Below, piece after piece: positions 50,133 through 58,543 of a stretch of 64,000 nucleotides of DNA; positions within the stretch are counted from its first letter, which is position 1; every line of letters begins with the position of its first letter. The translations under genes and the position numbers were made by a program. Source of the DNA: JAENVT01 sp963773085 (lineage in GTDB: Bacteria; Actinomycetota; Acidimicrobiia; Acidimicrobiales; Ilumatobacteraceae); NCBI GenBank assembly GCA_963773085.1, contig CAVYZS010000007.1:62001-126000 (forward strand), given 5' to 3'. The notes below the pieces were generated by a model that saw only the letters and a list, made by a program, of their open reading frames with translations, was not told where the DNA came from and did not search any database.

Positions 50133-51729
50133 ATGACATCGGACAAGACGACGGCACGAGGCGCGACCTGGGGTGGACGCCCCCGTCGGTCGAATCGAGT
50201 GGTGACGAAACGACGTGTCGCGGCGGCAATCCTGGCGATCGGCACCGCTGCGCCAATCCTGTGCACCGGTTCGTATGCTTCGGCGGCCGCCTACGACCCG
50301 AACCTCGACGGCTACTCGATGAAGGCGATGACCCACAACATCGGGGCCACCGACTTCTGGGACGATGGCTTCACGGGTGCCGGCGTTGACGTCGCAGTCA
50401 TCGACACCGGTGTCGCCCCGATCGAGGGTCTGGCGACGCCCGGCAAGATCATCAACGGTCCGGACCTCTCCCTCGAATCTCAGGCGCCGAATCTCGCACA
50501 TCTCGACACCAACGGTCACGGAACGTTCATCGCCGGGCTGATCGCCGGCAAGGATTCGAGCCTCGCAGCAGCCGTACTCGGACGCCCGGCCGACCAATAC
50601 CGTGGGGTCGCTCCCGACGCGCGCATCGTCAGCGTCAAGGTCGGTACGGCCGACGGAGGCGTCGACGTCACGCAGGTGATCGCGGCGATCAACTGGGTCG
50701 TCGATCACCGCCACGACAACGGCATGAACATCCGTGTGCTCAACCTGTCGTACGGCACGAACTCGACGCAATCTTCCTCGGTGGATCCGCTCTCGTTCGC
50801 CGCAGAACGAGCCTGGAGGGCGGGCATCGTCGTGGTCGCCGCTGCCGGCAACACCGGCTACCAGCGAGGCGTCAGAGGCTCCCGGCCTGGCCGACCCGGC
50901 GTACAACCCGTACGTGCTGGCCGTCGGCGGCTACGACACCAGGGGTACCCGCCGGTTGGGACGATGTCGTCGGAACCTATTCAGCCAGCTCCAACGTTCG
51001 TGGCGCTCGCAAGCCGGACTTCGTGGCAGTCGGCACCAGACTCCAGGGGCTGCGAGTGCCGAACTCGTACATCGACGTCAATCACTCCGAGGGCTGTGCT
51101 CGGGACCCGATTCTTCCGTGGTAGCGGTACGTCTGAGGCGGCCGCAGTCACGTCGGGAACGGTTGCATTGGTGCTCCAGAAGTACCCGGACATGACGCCC
51201 GACCAGGTCAAGGGCTTCTCTGAAGGAGAGGGCGCAGCGACCTCTACTACGTGACCTCGAGCTCGCAAGGCGAGGGTGCGCTCGACCTGCTGGAGACTCT
51301 CGCACTCGACGCCTGGCAGCCTACGCCGCACAGTCGTTCGCTCCGAGCACCGGAACGGGCTCGGTCGAGCTGTCTCGTGGCCGAGATCACCTCACCAAGG
51401 ATGGGGTCGTCCTGCAGGGCGAGATCGACATCTTCGGACAGCCTTTCGCCGCCGGTACGGCCGGCAGCAGCTGGTCGGGCGGGGTGTGGAACGGTTCGAC
51501 GTGGTCCGGCTCGACCTGGTCCGGCTCGACCTGGTCCGGCTCGACCTGGTCCGGCTCCACCTGGTCCGGCTCGACCTGGTCCGGCTCGACCTGGTCCGGC
51601 TCGACCTGGTCCGGCTCGACCTGGTCCGGCTCGACCTGGTCCGGCTCCACCTGGTCCGGCTCCAGCTGGTCCGGCTCGTCGTGGTCCGGTGACACCTGGG
51701 GTGATGACAGTCGAGATGAGCACAGTTGA
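50133..51729 (+). CDS. Secreted S8 subtilisin-like protease with STWSG repeat tail, five frameshifts
   Basis: Signal peptide (KRRVAAAILAIGTAAPILCT, about residues 27-53) and subtilase catalytic domain with Asp91 (VAVIDTGVAP), His129 (DTNGHGTFIAG) and Ser in GSGTSEAAAVTSGT. A C-terminal region (LTKDGVVLQGEIDIFGQPFA) leads into 13 tandem STWSG-type pentapeptides and the end SWSGDTWGDDSRDEHS. The frame breaks near 50869, 50955, 51092, 51225 and 51315; joining the pieces gives continuous family sequence (for example AGWDDVVGTYSASSNVRG and GALDLLETLALDAWQ). Such WSG-rich tails are known in Acidimicrobiia subtilases and may attach the protease to the cell surface. ATG 50133 is the chosen start. Confidence 0.82.
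51496..51690 (+). repeat. Tandem 15-base repeat, 13 units, encoding STWSG
   Basis: Thirteen consecutive 15-base units of the form tcgacctggtccggc (variants tcgacg, tccacc, tccagc and tcgtcg in the first six bases) encode (S)TWSG or SSWSG pentapeptides at the C-terminus of the subtilase. The near-identity of units at the DNA level points to recent slippage or gene conversion. The reverse strand carries a long open frame across the repeat that is not a gene. Confidence 0.95.
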
Positions 51730-51870
51730 GCCGACGCACTCGTGCGATTGTGCTCATGTCAAGGGAGTTCGCGCCGATTACTAACGGGGTGCGACGACCT
51801 GAGGCAACGGAGCGACGAGGCCAGAGCCGGAACCGCTCGTGGCGCGCCGTGTCGAACGCACACCAAGATC

Positions 51871-54450
51871 GTGGCCCTCTCGCTCTGCTCTGTGGGCGGT
51901 AGCGGCCATCCGTCGCTGCGTCGCGCTGCGTACGATGGCCAGGAGTGGTCGGCGACGACCAGGTGGCCATGGTTCGTGGCGCTTCCGGTGCTGGCGACGC
52001 TCTTCGCGCTCGCCGAGATCTTCGTGGTGCACCTGCGCATCCGTGCCGACGCCCACACCTTCTCGCTCGTCGAGTTGCCGTTGGCACTCGGGTTGTTCTT
52101 CGTCCAGCCATTCGTCGCTCGTCGCCGCTCAGCTGCTCGGTGCAGGCCTTGCCCTCGCCGTGCACCGCAAGCAGGGCCCGCTGAAGTTGCTGTTCAACGG
52201 CGCCGTGTTCGCGTCGACCACCAGTCGTTCGCCGTCGCCGTGTTCCGCGGGCTCGCCACACGACGCTCACCACTCGACCAGGCCGTCTTGTTGCAGGGCG
52301 GTTTCGCTCTGCTCATCGAAGCGCTGATCTCGGTGGTCCTCGTGTTCGTGGTCATCTCGATCTCGACCGGTTTCTGGCGCCTGACCGATCTCCGTGCCGG
52401 TGCTGCGCTTCGGATTCGATCGCGGCGATCTTCACGACGTGCCTCGGCATCATCGCGGTGGTCGTTCTCGACGCTCAGCCGGGCATCGCCTGGTTGCTGG
52501 TCGTACCGACGGCGGGTACCTACCTGGCCAATTGGGCGTACACGACGCAGCGTCGCCGACACGAGGGTCTCGACTTCTTGTACCAGTCGACGCAGCTGTT
52601 GCACCAGTCGTCGGAGCTGGAAACGGCGATCGTCGACCTCCTCCGGCATGCCTGTGACACCTTCAACGCCGAAGCTGCCGAGTTGATCTACCTCACCGAG
52701 TCGAGCGAACAGTCGGTGTGTGTGCGGGTCGGGCCGGGCGATCAGGTGCAGACCTTGCAGGCACTGGGCGAGGGCCACCACCTGCTGATCGGCTTGCTGG
52801 CTTCCGGCGAGGCCTCGATTCTCCGTGCGGACATGCAGGGGCCGGCCGCCGAGTTCTTGGCGTTGAGCGGCTATCGGGATGCGATCGTCGCCCCGTTGCG
52901 CAGCGAGGTCCGTGTCGCCGGTGCGCTGGTGATCGCCAATCGCCTCAGTGAGGTCGTCGGGTTCGATTCGACGGACGCACGTCTGGCCGAGACTCTGGCC
53001 AACCACACCACAACCGCATTGGAGAACGGCCGACTGGAACAATCGCTCGAGCAGCTCCGGGTGCTCGAGGGCCGACTGACGTTTCAAGCGTCGCACGATC
53101 CGCTCACTGGCCTGGCCAACCGCACCCTGTTCCGCACGCATCTGCAGCAGACCATCGACAATCACGACGGCGCTGACGGGGCGGTCCTGTTCATCGACCT
53201 CGACGACTTCAAGACGGTCAACGACAGCTTCGGACACGCCACGGGCGATGCGTTGCTGATCGAGGTCGCTGCTCGCCTGAAGAGTTGTGTCCGCGACGGC
53301 GACGTGATTGCTCGGCTCGGTGGCGACGAGTTCGCCATCTTGCTGCGCAACGTGAACGATGAGACGGACGCGACGGCTGCCGCGGGCCGATCCTGCGATC
53401 GTTCGACATGCCGGCAACTCGTCACCCAACGTCGACTCGACATTCGGGCCAGCATCGGGATTGCACTCGTTCAGTTCGGGGAAGACCCCGAGGCGATGAT
53501 GCGCAACGCCGATACGGCGATGTACATCGCCAAAGCTCAGGGCAAGCACCGCGTGGTGATGTTCGAGCCGTCGATGTACGAATCGAACGTGTACCGCTTC
53601 AACCTCCACAGCGACCTGCAGCGAGCCCTGGACCGCCACGAACTGGCGATCTACTTCCAGCCGATCGTCACGCTCGCCAGCCAGGACCTTCTCGGCGTCG
53701 AAGCACTCGTTCGGTGGCACCACCCCAGTCTCGGCGAGCTCGTCCCCCGACAGCTTCCTGGCGGTCGCCGAGCAGACCGGTCTGATCGTCGCCATCGACA
53801 TGCTGATGATGGACAAGGCCTGCGAATGGCTGGCCGGCATCGATGCGTCGGACCCCGGCCTTGTGCCGTGGGTCAACGTCAACGTGTCACCACGCAGTTT
53901 CGACGAACCGAATCTGGTCGACAACGTCACAGCGACCCTTCGGCGACACCGCTTGGCCCCGGACCGTCTTGGCATCGAGATCACCGAGAACCTGATGTCC
54001 GAGCAGGCTGACCGGTCCATCGAGACGTTGCAACAACTGAAGAAGATCGGTCTGCGACTCGCACTCGACGACTTCGGTACCGGCTACTCGTCGCTCAGCT
54101 ATCTGCAGTCCTTGCCCGTCGACGTCGTCAAGATCGCCAAACCCTTCATCGACGATCTCGAGTCGTCTGCATCGCAGCGTGCGTTCACGACGGCCATCGT
54201 CGCCCTCGGCGCAGCGCTCGGCAAGTTCGTCATCGCCGAAGGCATCGAACGGTCGGAACAGCTCGACCTGCTCGAAGCCGTCGGCTGCGACGCGGGCCAG
54301 GGCTACATGTTCGCCCGGCCGATGAACGGGGCCGACTTCGTGCAGTGGGCCCATCAGTGGCGGCTGCGCCCACTGCAATCGGTGATGGCCAACGTCGGCC
54401 AGATCCGCTCGTTGTGGACATCGCGTCTCGACAGTCTGTCTGTTCGCTGA
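51871..54450 (+). CDS. Membrane GAF-GGDEF-EAL cyclic-di-GMP protein, about six frameshifts
   Basis: An N-terminal membrane region (PWFVALPVLATLFALAEIFV, LPLALGLFFVQP, LIEALISVVLVFVVISIST, AIFTTCLGIIAVVVLDA) leads to a GAF domain (LETAIVDLLRHACDTFNAEA, VAPLRSEVRVAGALVIANR). A GGDEF domain keeps the active motif LGGDEFAIL, and an EAL domain keeps GVEALVRW, ITENLMSE, DDFGTGYSSLSYL and IAEGIERSEQ. Both catalytic motifs are complete, so it could make and degrade c-di-GMP. Breaks occur near 52108, 52222, 52410, 53385, 53428 (the last two compensate each other) and 53755. The start is taken at GTG 51871 but is uncertain. Confidence 0.82.
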
Positions 54451-54469
54451 CGACACCGACCGACCGTCA

Positions 54470-54874
54470 TCATCGCCGGCGGGCTCTCCCCCGTTCGATG
54501 TAATCGTGGGCGAGGCTGGATGGCGCACAGGCCAACCAGCCGTCGATGAGTGCCTCTCGTAGAGCACTCTTGGTGACAGCCTTCAGCTGGATCAGAACAG
54601 CCGGGTAGCCCTCGAAGTGCGGAATGGTGAAGAAGCCCTTCGGCTGCGCGGCGAGCACAGCTTCCTTCTCACCGAGGTCGTCGACGCGGACCGCGAGTAT
54701 GGCCCCATCCGGTGGAGTGGCATCGCCGAACCGGCGGATGTCTGCCTTGCTGAACGGTCTCTCCCACGCAAAGCCCTTGGCGGCAACCGACCACACACGA
54801 GTGCCGCGACGCTCGCCTTCCACGACCTCGGGCAGATCCAGGGCCATTCGTGCGGCCTCGTCGAGACTCACCAT
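54470..54874 (-). CDS. YjbR/MmcQ-like DNA-binding-fold protein
   Basis: A 134-residue protein of the YjbR (CyaY-like fold) family: MVSLDEAARMALDLPEVVEG, RRGTRVWSVAAKGFAWERPF, VDDLGEKEAVLAAQPKGFFT, HFEGYPAVLIQLKAVTKSAL, DGWLACAPSSLAHDYI. Members are small, widespread and of unknown biochemical role. The start at ATG 54874 overlaps the end of the patatin gene by seven bases, so the two are translated together. It converges with the GGDEF-EAL gene 19 bases away. Confidence 0.85.
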   Translation of the reverse strand: MVSLDEAARMALDLPEVVEGERRGTRVWSVAAKGFAWERPFSKADIRRFGDATPPDGAILAVRVDDLGEKEAVLAAQPKGFFTIPHFEGYPAVLIQLKAVTKSALREALIDGWLACAPSSLAHDYIERGRARRR

Positions 54875-55857
54875 GGCACGCCAGTCCATTCTCCCAGCGC
54901 CGACAGACTCGAACGGGTGTCGGCTCGGGCGAGCCGTCGCAGGGTCGACTCGTGGATCTGACGGGCCACCTTGCCCCGGCGGGTCGCATCCATCGCGTCG
55001 GGGCCCATCACTTCGACATCTTCTGCCGTCGGGTGAAAGGCGATCACTGCCACGCCGCGGCGGCGCAAACGCAGCGACTCGGCGTCGACCAACGCCCTCG
55101 ACCATTGCCGCACGACCGATCTCGTCGATCGGGCGAGGCGTTGCCCCGTCATCGACATCGGTGAGCTGATGATCACGAGGTCGAGTTCCTCGCCGACGAG
55201 TACGTCGGCGTTCGTGGGTGAGTGAGCGCCGCCATCGACAAATGCCTCGTCGCCGATCGTCACCGGGCGGAAGAAACCGGGGATCGCGCACGACGCCGCG
55301 GCTGCGTCGGGAAGGGAAGGTCGCGGCTCGTGCTTGCCGAAAACGAACCGACGCCCGTCGGCTTGGCGCACCGCACACAACCACAATGGTGTTGCCGGCC
55401 AGTCACGCGGGAACAGCCCGGCGACCGAGTCGGAGATCATCGACGTGCTCACCTGACCATCAGGGATCAGGCTCGAGAGCAAAGCCCATGGCGGTGCGCC
55501 GAACGGGCGCGTCGCGAACTGGGTGAGCACTGCGGCGATCTCCGCCGGGCGGGCGCCACGAGTCGCCGCCCTCAGCGGCGGAGCGCGCCGCGCTGGGCCG
55601 ACGGCGCTCATCAGCTCGGCACCCTCTGGTGACAACGGGTGGTCCTCGGCCCGGGCGAGTAGATCGTCGGCGGAGAGGCCGGCGCGCAATGATGCCGCAG
55701 TGATCGAGCCGGCGGAGGTGCCGACCATGATCGCCGCCATCCGCGGATCCCAGCCCGTCGCGACGTGCAGCGCGCTCAGCACGCCCGCATGGAACGCCCC
55801 GCCGGTGACTCCGCCCGCGCCGAGGACCAGACCGATTCGGCGCGGAGGGTCCGTCAC
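54868..55857 (-). CDS. Patatin-like phospholipase
   Basis: A 329-residue patatin-fold lipase. The oxyanion glycine stretch is GLVLGAGGVTGGAFHAGVL, the nucleophile Ser48 lies in GTSAGS (GxSxG), and the catalytic Asp in FVDGGAHS. This Ser-Asp dyad hydrolyses acyl esters of phospholipids. There is no signal peptide, so it acts inside the cell. It ends with a long basic helix. The downstream YjbR gene overlaps it. Confidence 0.92.
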   Translation of the reverse strand: MTDPPRRIGLVLGAGGVTGGAFHAGVLSALHVATGWDPRMAAIMVGTSAGSITAASLRAGLSADDLLARAEDHPLSPEGAELMSAVGPARRAPPLRAATRGARPAEIAAVLTQFATRPFGAPPWALLSSLIPDGQVSTSMISDSVAGLFPRDWPATPLWLCAVRQADGRRFVFGKHEPRPSLPDAAAASCAIPGFFRPVTIGDEAFVDGGAHSPTNADVLVGEELDLVIISSPMSMTGQRLARSTRSVVRQWSRALVDAESLRLRRRGVAVIAFHPTAEDVEVMGPDAMDATRRGKVARQIHESTLRRLARADTRSSLSALGEWTGVPW

Positions 55858-56022
55858 GCGGCCAGTCTCGCAGTGATTGGTTGCGAATCGTCCGCCACGA
55901 CAGCCTTCACACGACCCGAACCAGGCTGGGGCTCGGCGTCGGAGCGCTGGCCGGAGCCGATGACCGATGCTTTGTCGGCCCCCGCGATCGATCCTTGTCC
56001 CGGCTTCTATACGATCCAGGCA

Positions 56023-56481
56023 ATGTTGCCCTCGCCTACAACCCCCGTGAAGTCCTCCCGCCTCAACAAGACGCTCGGCATGATCATCCTCGCAGTTGGG
56101 TTACTCGCGCCCGCCTGCTCGAGCGACAGCGCCACTCCTGCCACTACAGCTCCCACCTTGTGCGCCGACGTCGAGACGCTCAAGACCGACATCGCCTCGC
56201 TCGCGAGCATCGACGTTGTGAGCAAGGGAACCGATGCCGTAAAGGCGAGTATCGATGCGATCCAGGCAGACCTCGATAATCTCAAGACTTCGGCGAAAGC
56301 CGACGCAAAAGCCGAAGTCGATGCATTCAACACGGCTATGACGGACCTGAAGTCGAGCCTCGACGATCTGGGATCCGCTCCACTCACGCTGTCGTCGGCC
56401 AAGGATGTCGTCAGCTCTGCAGTCTCTGCCGCATCCTCTGGCGCGGCGTTGGTGACGAAGCTTCAATCGGCATGCGAATGA
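56023..56481 (+). CDS. Small alpha-helical lipoprotein
   Basis: A 152-residue protein with a lipoprotein signal: basic start, hydrophobic MIILAVGLLAPAC and lipidation Cys32, followed by a Ser/Thr/Ala linker. The mature part is almost entirely helical with heptad-like spacing (LCADVETLKTDIASLASIDV, VKASIDAIQADLDNLKTSAK, MTDLKSSLDDLGSAPLT, VSSAVSAASSGAALVTKLQ), giving a coiled-coil bundle. One further Cys occurs near the start of the helices and one at the end and may form a disulfide. Function unknown. It lies alone between the patatin gene and a convergent HExxH protein. Confidence 0.75.
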   Translation: MLPSPTTPVKSSRLNKTLGMIILAVGLLAPACSSDSATPATTAPTLCADVETLKTDIASLASIDVVSKGTDAVKASIDAIQADLDNLKTSAKADAKAEVDAFNTAMTDLKSSLDDLGSAPLTLSSAKDVVSSAVSAASSGAALVTKLQSACE

Positions 56482-56501
56482 GCCGAGCGGGCGAGGTTGG
56501 G

Positions 56502-57104
56502 TCAGCCGGTCGGGAGTCTCGCGGCGACGACGTGGCCTGAATCGTCGCGGAACTGAGCCTCGAACGTGTAGGACTCGGCCTCGAGCGGATTGCGGTGATA
56601 GGCGGTGGGATCGACGATGTAGCCGGGCAGCTTGCCTCCACCGTCGAGGTAGCCACGACCGTATTCGCACGCGAACGACGATTCACCGCCTCGACGCCGC
56701 ACCTGGTCGACGTGAACGATCTCGTGGATGAGCTTCACCAGATCGACCGGATCGGATTCGTCGAGCTCATCACGCCAGTAGATCGTGTTACCGAACGTCA
56801 TCGCGTAGATCGACCCGGTCGGGCGAAACTGGTTCGAGGGGAGCCGGCAACGGGTTCGCACCCTGATCGTCGCCGGGTCGAGGTCGGGGAACAGCGGCTT
56901 CAATCGGGCGATGGTGGTGGTCTGCAACGCCCGCCGCGGTCGGGTGACGTTAACGATCTGAGCCGAGCGCTTGGTCTCGGCGAACACAGACTTACCGAGT
57001 GCGCAGCCGACCGGCTCGATCTCGCGCCTGGAGACTCCGAGCGCATCGCCCACGGACCGTATGGTCGACCACCACGACACGCGCTCAGTCTCGCACACGG
57101 CCAA
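56502..57104 (-). CDS. HExxH metallopeptidase-like protein (DUF4157-like)
   Basis: A protein of up to 200 residues with VKLIHEIVHVDQ (His127, Glu128, His131), followed by FACEYGRGYLD and YHRNPLEAESYTFEA. This is the zincin pattern with a downstream acidic ligand, closely like the DUF4157 domain known from extracellular contractile injection systems and many stand-alone proteins. Before it come LFPDLDPATIRVRTRCRLPS and MTFGNTIYWRDEL, also in keeping with that family. No signal peptide is evident. The start is uncertain: the frame opens with TTG 57104 and later GTG codons are possible. No injection-system gene lies nearby. Confidence 0.7.
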   Translation of the reverse strand: MAVCETERVSWWSTIRSVGDALGVSRREIEPVGCALGKSVFAETKRSAQIVNVTRPRRALQTTTIARLKPLFPDLDPATIRVRTRCRLPSNQFRPTGSIYAMTFGNTIYWRDELDESDPVDLVKLIHEIVHVDQVRRRGGESSFACEYGRGYLDGGGKLPGYIVDPTAYHRNPLEAESYTFEAQFRDDSGHVVAARLPTG

Positions 57105-57152
57105 TCACGGAACGACGGGCGCGTTAGGTTCGGAGCCGCAAAGGAGATCACA

Positions 57153-57947
57153 ATGCCCATCACGGTGTGTGTTGCCGGAACGACAGGCTGGACCGGCAGT
57201 GTTGTCGCTCGCCATCTGTTGTTGTCGGACGACTTCGAGGTCGTCGGCGCGATTGCCCGGCAGAGTGCCGCGAGGGACCTCGGCGAGGTTCTCGGTCTGC
57301 CGGCGAATGGCGTGCCCATCTGCCGCTCCCTGGAGGACGTGTATGCAGGTGGGACCAACCCCGATGTGCTCGTCGACTACACCGACCCCGGGTCGGTGAA
57401 GCCACGGACGTTCGAGGCGCTGACCCGAGGGACTCGAGTGGTCATCGGCACCTCGGGGCTGACCGCGGGAGACTTTGCCGAGATCGAACGTGAGGCGTCG
57501 TCGCGAGGCCTCGGAGTTGTCGCTGCCGGGAACTTCTCGATCACGGCGGCGCTCGCCAAGCACTTCTCGTTGCTCGCGGCGCGCTACCTGCCCTCATGGG
57601 AGATCATCGACTACGCGAGTGCCTCGAAAGTCGACGCGCCCAGCGGTACGACACAAGAACTTGCCGAACGCATGGGAGAAGTGGCCCAGTCGGAGTTGGC
57701 CGTCGCCCTTGACCAGGTTCACGGATCGAGAGAAGCGCGCGGTGCCACCATCGGCGGGACGCAAGTGCATTCCGTGCGACTTCCAGGTTTCGTCATCGCC
57801 TTCGAAACGATCTTCGGGTTGCCCGACGAACGCCTGACCATCCGCCACGACGCCGGTTCCGGCGCCGAGCCCTATGCAGTCGGGACGCTGTTGGCGATCC
57901 GGAAGGTGATGGAGACGACAGGTCTCATCAGAGGGTTGGACGAGTGA
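57153..57947 (+). CDS. DapB-like dihydrodipicolinate reductase homologue lacking the catalytic His pair
   Basis: A 264-residue protein with the DapB layout: an N-terminal nucleotide fold (CVAGTTGWTGS), then VLVDYTDPGSV, VVIGTSGLT and VVAAGNFSITAALAKHF. The substrate motif is IIDYASASKVDAPSGTT. In true DapB this stretch reads with HHRHK before VDAPSGT. Here Ala155-Ser156 replace the His-His pair while Lys159 and the DAPSGT loop remain. It may therefore be a reductase with another acid, or act on a related imine. The start ATG 57153 has an aaggag ribosome binding site. No other lysine-pathway gene is adjacent. Confidence 0.85.
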   Translation: MPITVCVAGTTGWTGSVVARHLLLSDDFEVVGAIARQSAARDLGEVLGLPANGVPICRSLEDVYAGGTNPDVLVDYTDPGSVKPRTFEALTRGTRVVIGTSGLTAGDFAEIEREASSRGLGVVAAGNFSITAALAKHFSLLAARYLPSWEIIDYASASKVDAPSGTTQELAERMGEVAQSELAVALDQVHGSREARGATIGGTQVHSVRLPGFVIAFETIFGLPDERLTIRHDAGSGAEPYAVGTLLAIRKVMETTGLIRGLDE

Positions 57948-57958
57948 CTTTTCAGCAA

Positions 57959-58543
57959 TTAGGCAGGCCCGACGTGAGCAAGCACGCGGTCGAGCGGGCG
58001 CGGCACGCGGCTGAGATCGAGTGCCTCGACCAGAGCACGCGCATACTGGTTCTTTCTTCCGCTGCGAGTGCCCATGAACCGCCGGAGTTGTTCCTCAGTT
58101 GTTCGCCCTCGCTGGGCGGGCTGTTTCTGGACAATGCGGAAGGAACCGAGATCACCCTGAGCTTCGACCACTTTTTCGACGGCCGCGACGCCGAGGCAGC
58201 GGATCAGTTCATCCTCCAAGTCGGCGGTGCACACATAGAACCCGAGCGCCTCCATTCGGGCGCGCGTGAGCGCGGAGCCGAGGCCGGCTCGTTCGAGGCT
58301 GCGGCGAAAGTAGTTCTCCTCTGCGGCATCGCACAGGCCGGCCAGTCTGACGTCGAGCCCACGAGGGCCATAGCGGTCCAGGAATCGACCGACACTCGTC
58401 GCGCCACCCATCGGCACCACCGCCACGCCTTCGGCGCGTAGGTCTCGACCACGTCGTTCGGCGAGTGCTTCCACGGCGAACTGGTCACTCGCCCCTTCGA
58501 CGAGCACCACCGCCCTCGCGTCGACGTCTGCGAACGCCACCAC
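57959..58543 (-). CDS. OLD-type TOPRIM nucleotidyl-transferase/hydrolase domain protein
   Basis: A 194-residue protein with a TOPRIM start (AVVLVEGASDQFAVEALAER, catalytic Glu in LVEG) and VAVVPMGGATSVGRFLDRYG, then LAGLCDAAEE (the second acidic motif) and VCTADLEDELIRCLG. This matches the TOPRIM half of OLD-family nucleases without the ATPase. Stand-alone TOPRIM-OLD proteins are common in actinobacteria and unassigned. Its GTG start overlaps by one base the TAG of the FAD/GcvT gene upstream, so it is translationally coupled to a metabolic gene, an odd pairing. It converges on the DapB-like gene. Confidence 0.82.
   Translation of the reverse strand: MVAFADVDARAVVLVEGASDQFAVEALAERRGRDLRAEGVAVVPMGGATSVGRFLDRYGPRGLDVRLAGLCDAAEENYFRRSLERAGLGSALTRARMEALGFYVCTADLEDELIRCLGVAAVEKVVEAQGDLGSFRIVQKQPAQRGRTTEEQLRRFMGTRSGRKNQYARALVEALDLSRVPRPLDRVLAHVGPA

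Noticed and set aside
51387..51695. Minus-strand protein made of QVEPD repeats
   Set aside because: It is the antisense reading of the STWSG repeat; the plus-strand reading joins a signal peptide and subtilase domain.
52194..54020. Minus-strand open frame (608 codons) opposite the GGDEF-EAL gene
   Set aside because: The plus strand shows complete GGDEF and EAL motifs; this frame is open only because of codon bias, and it appears longer than the real gene pieces only because those are split by frameshifts.
56595..57152. N-terminal extension of the DapB-like protein by 186 codons
   Set aside because: It overlaps the HExxH gene on the other strand and has no family similarity; ATG 57153 has a strong ribosome binding site.
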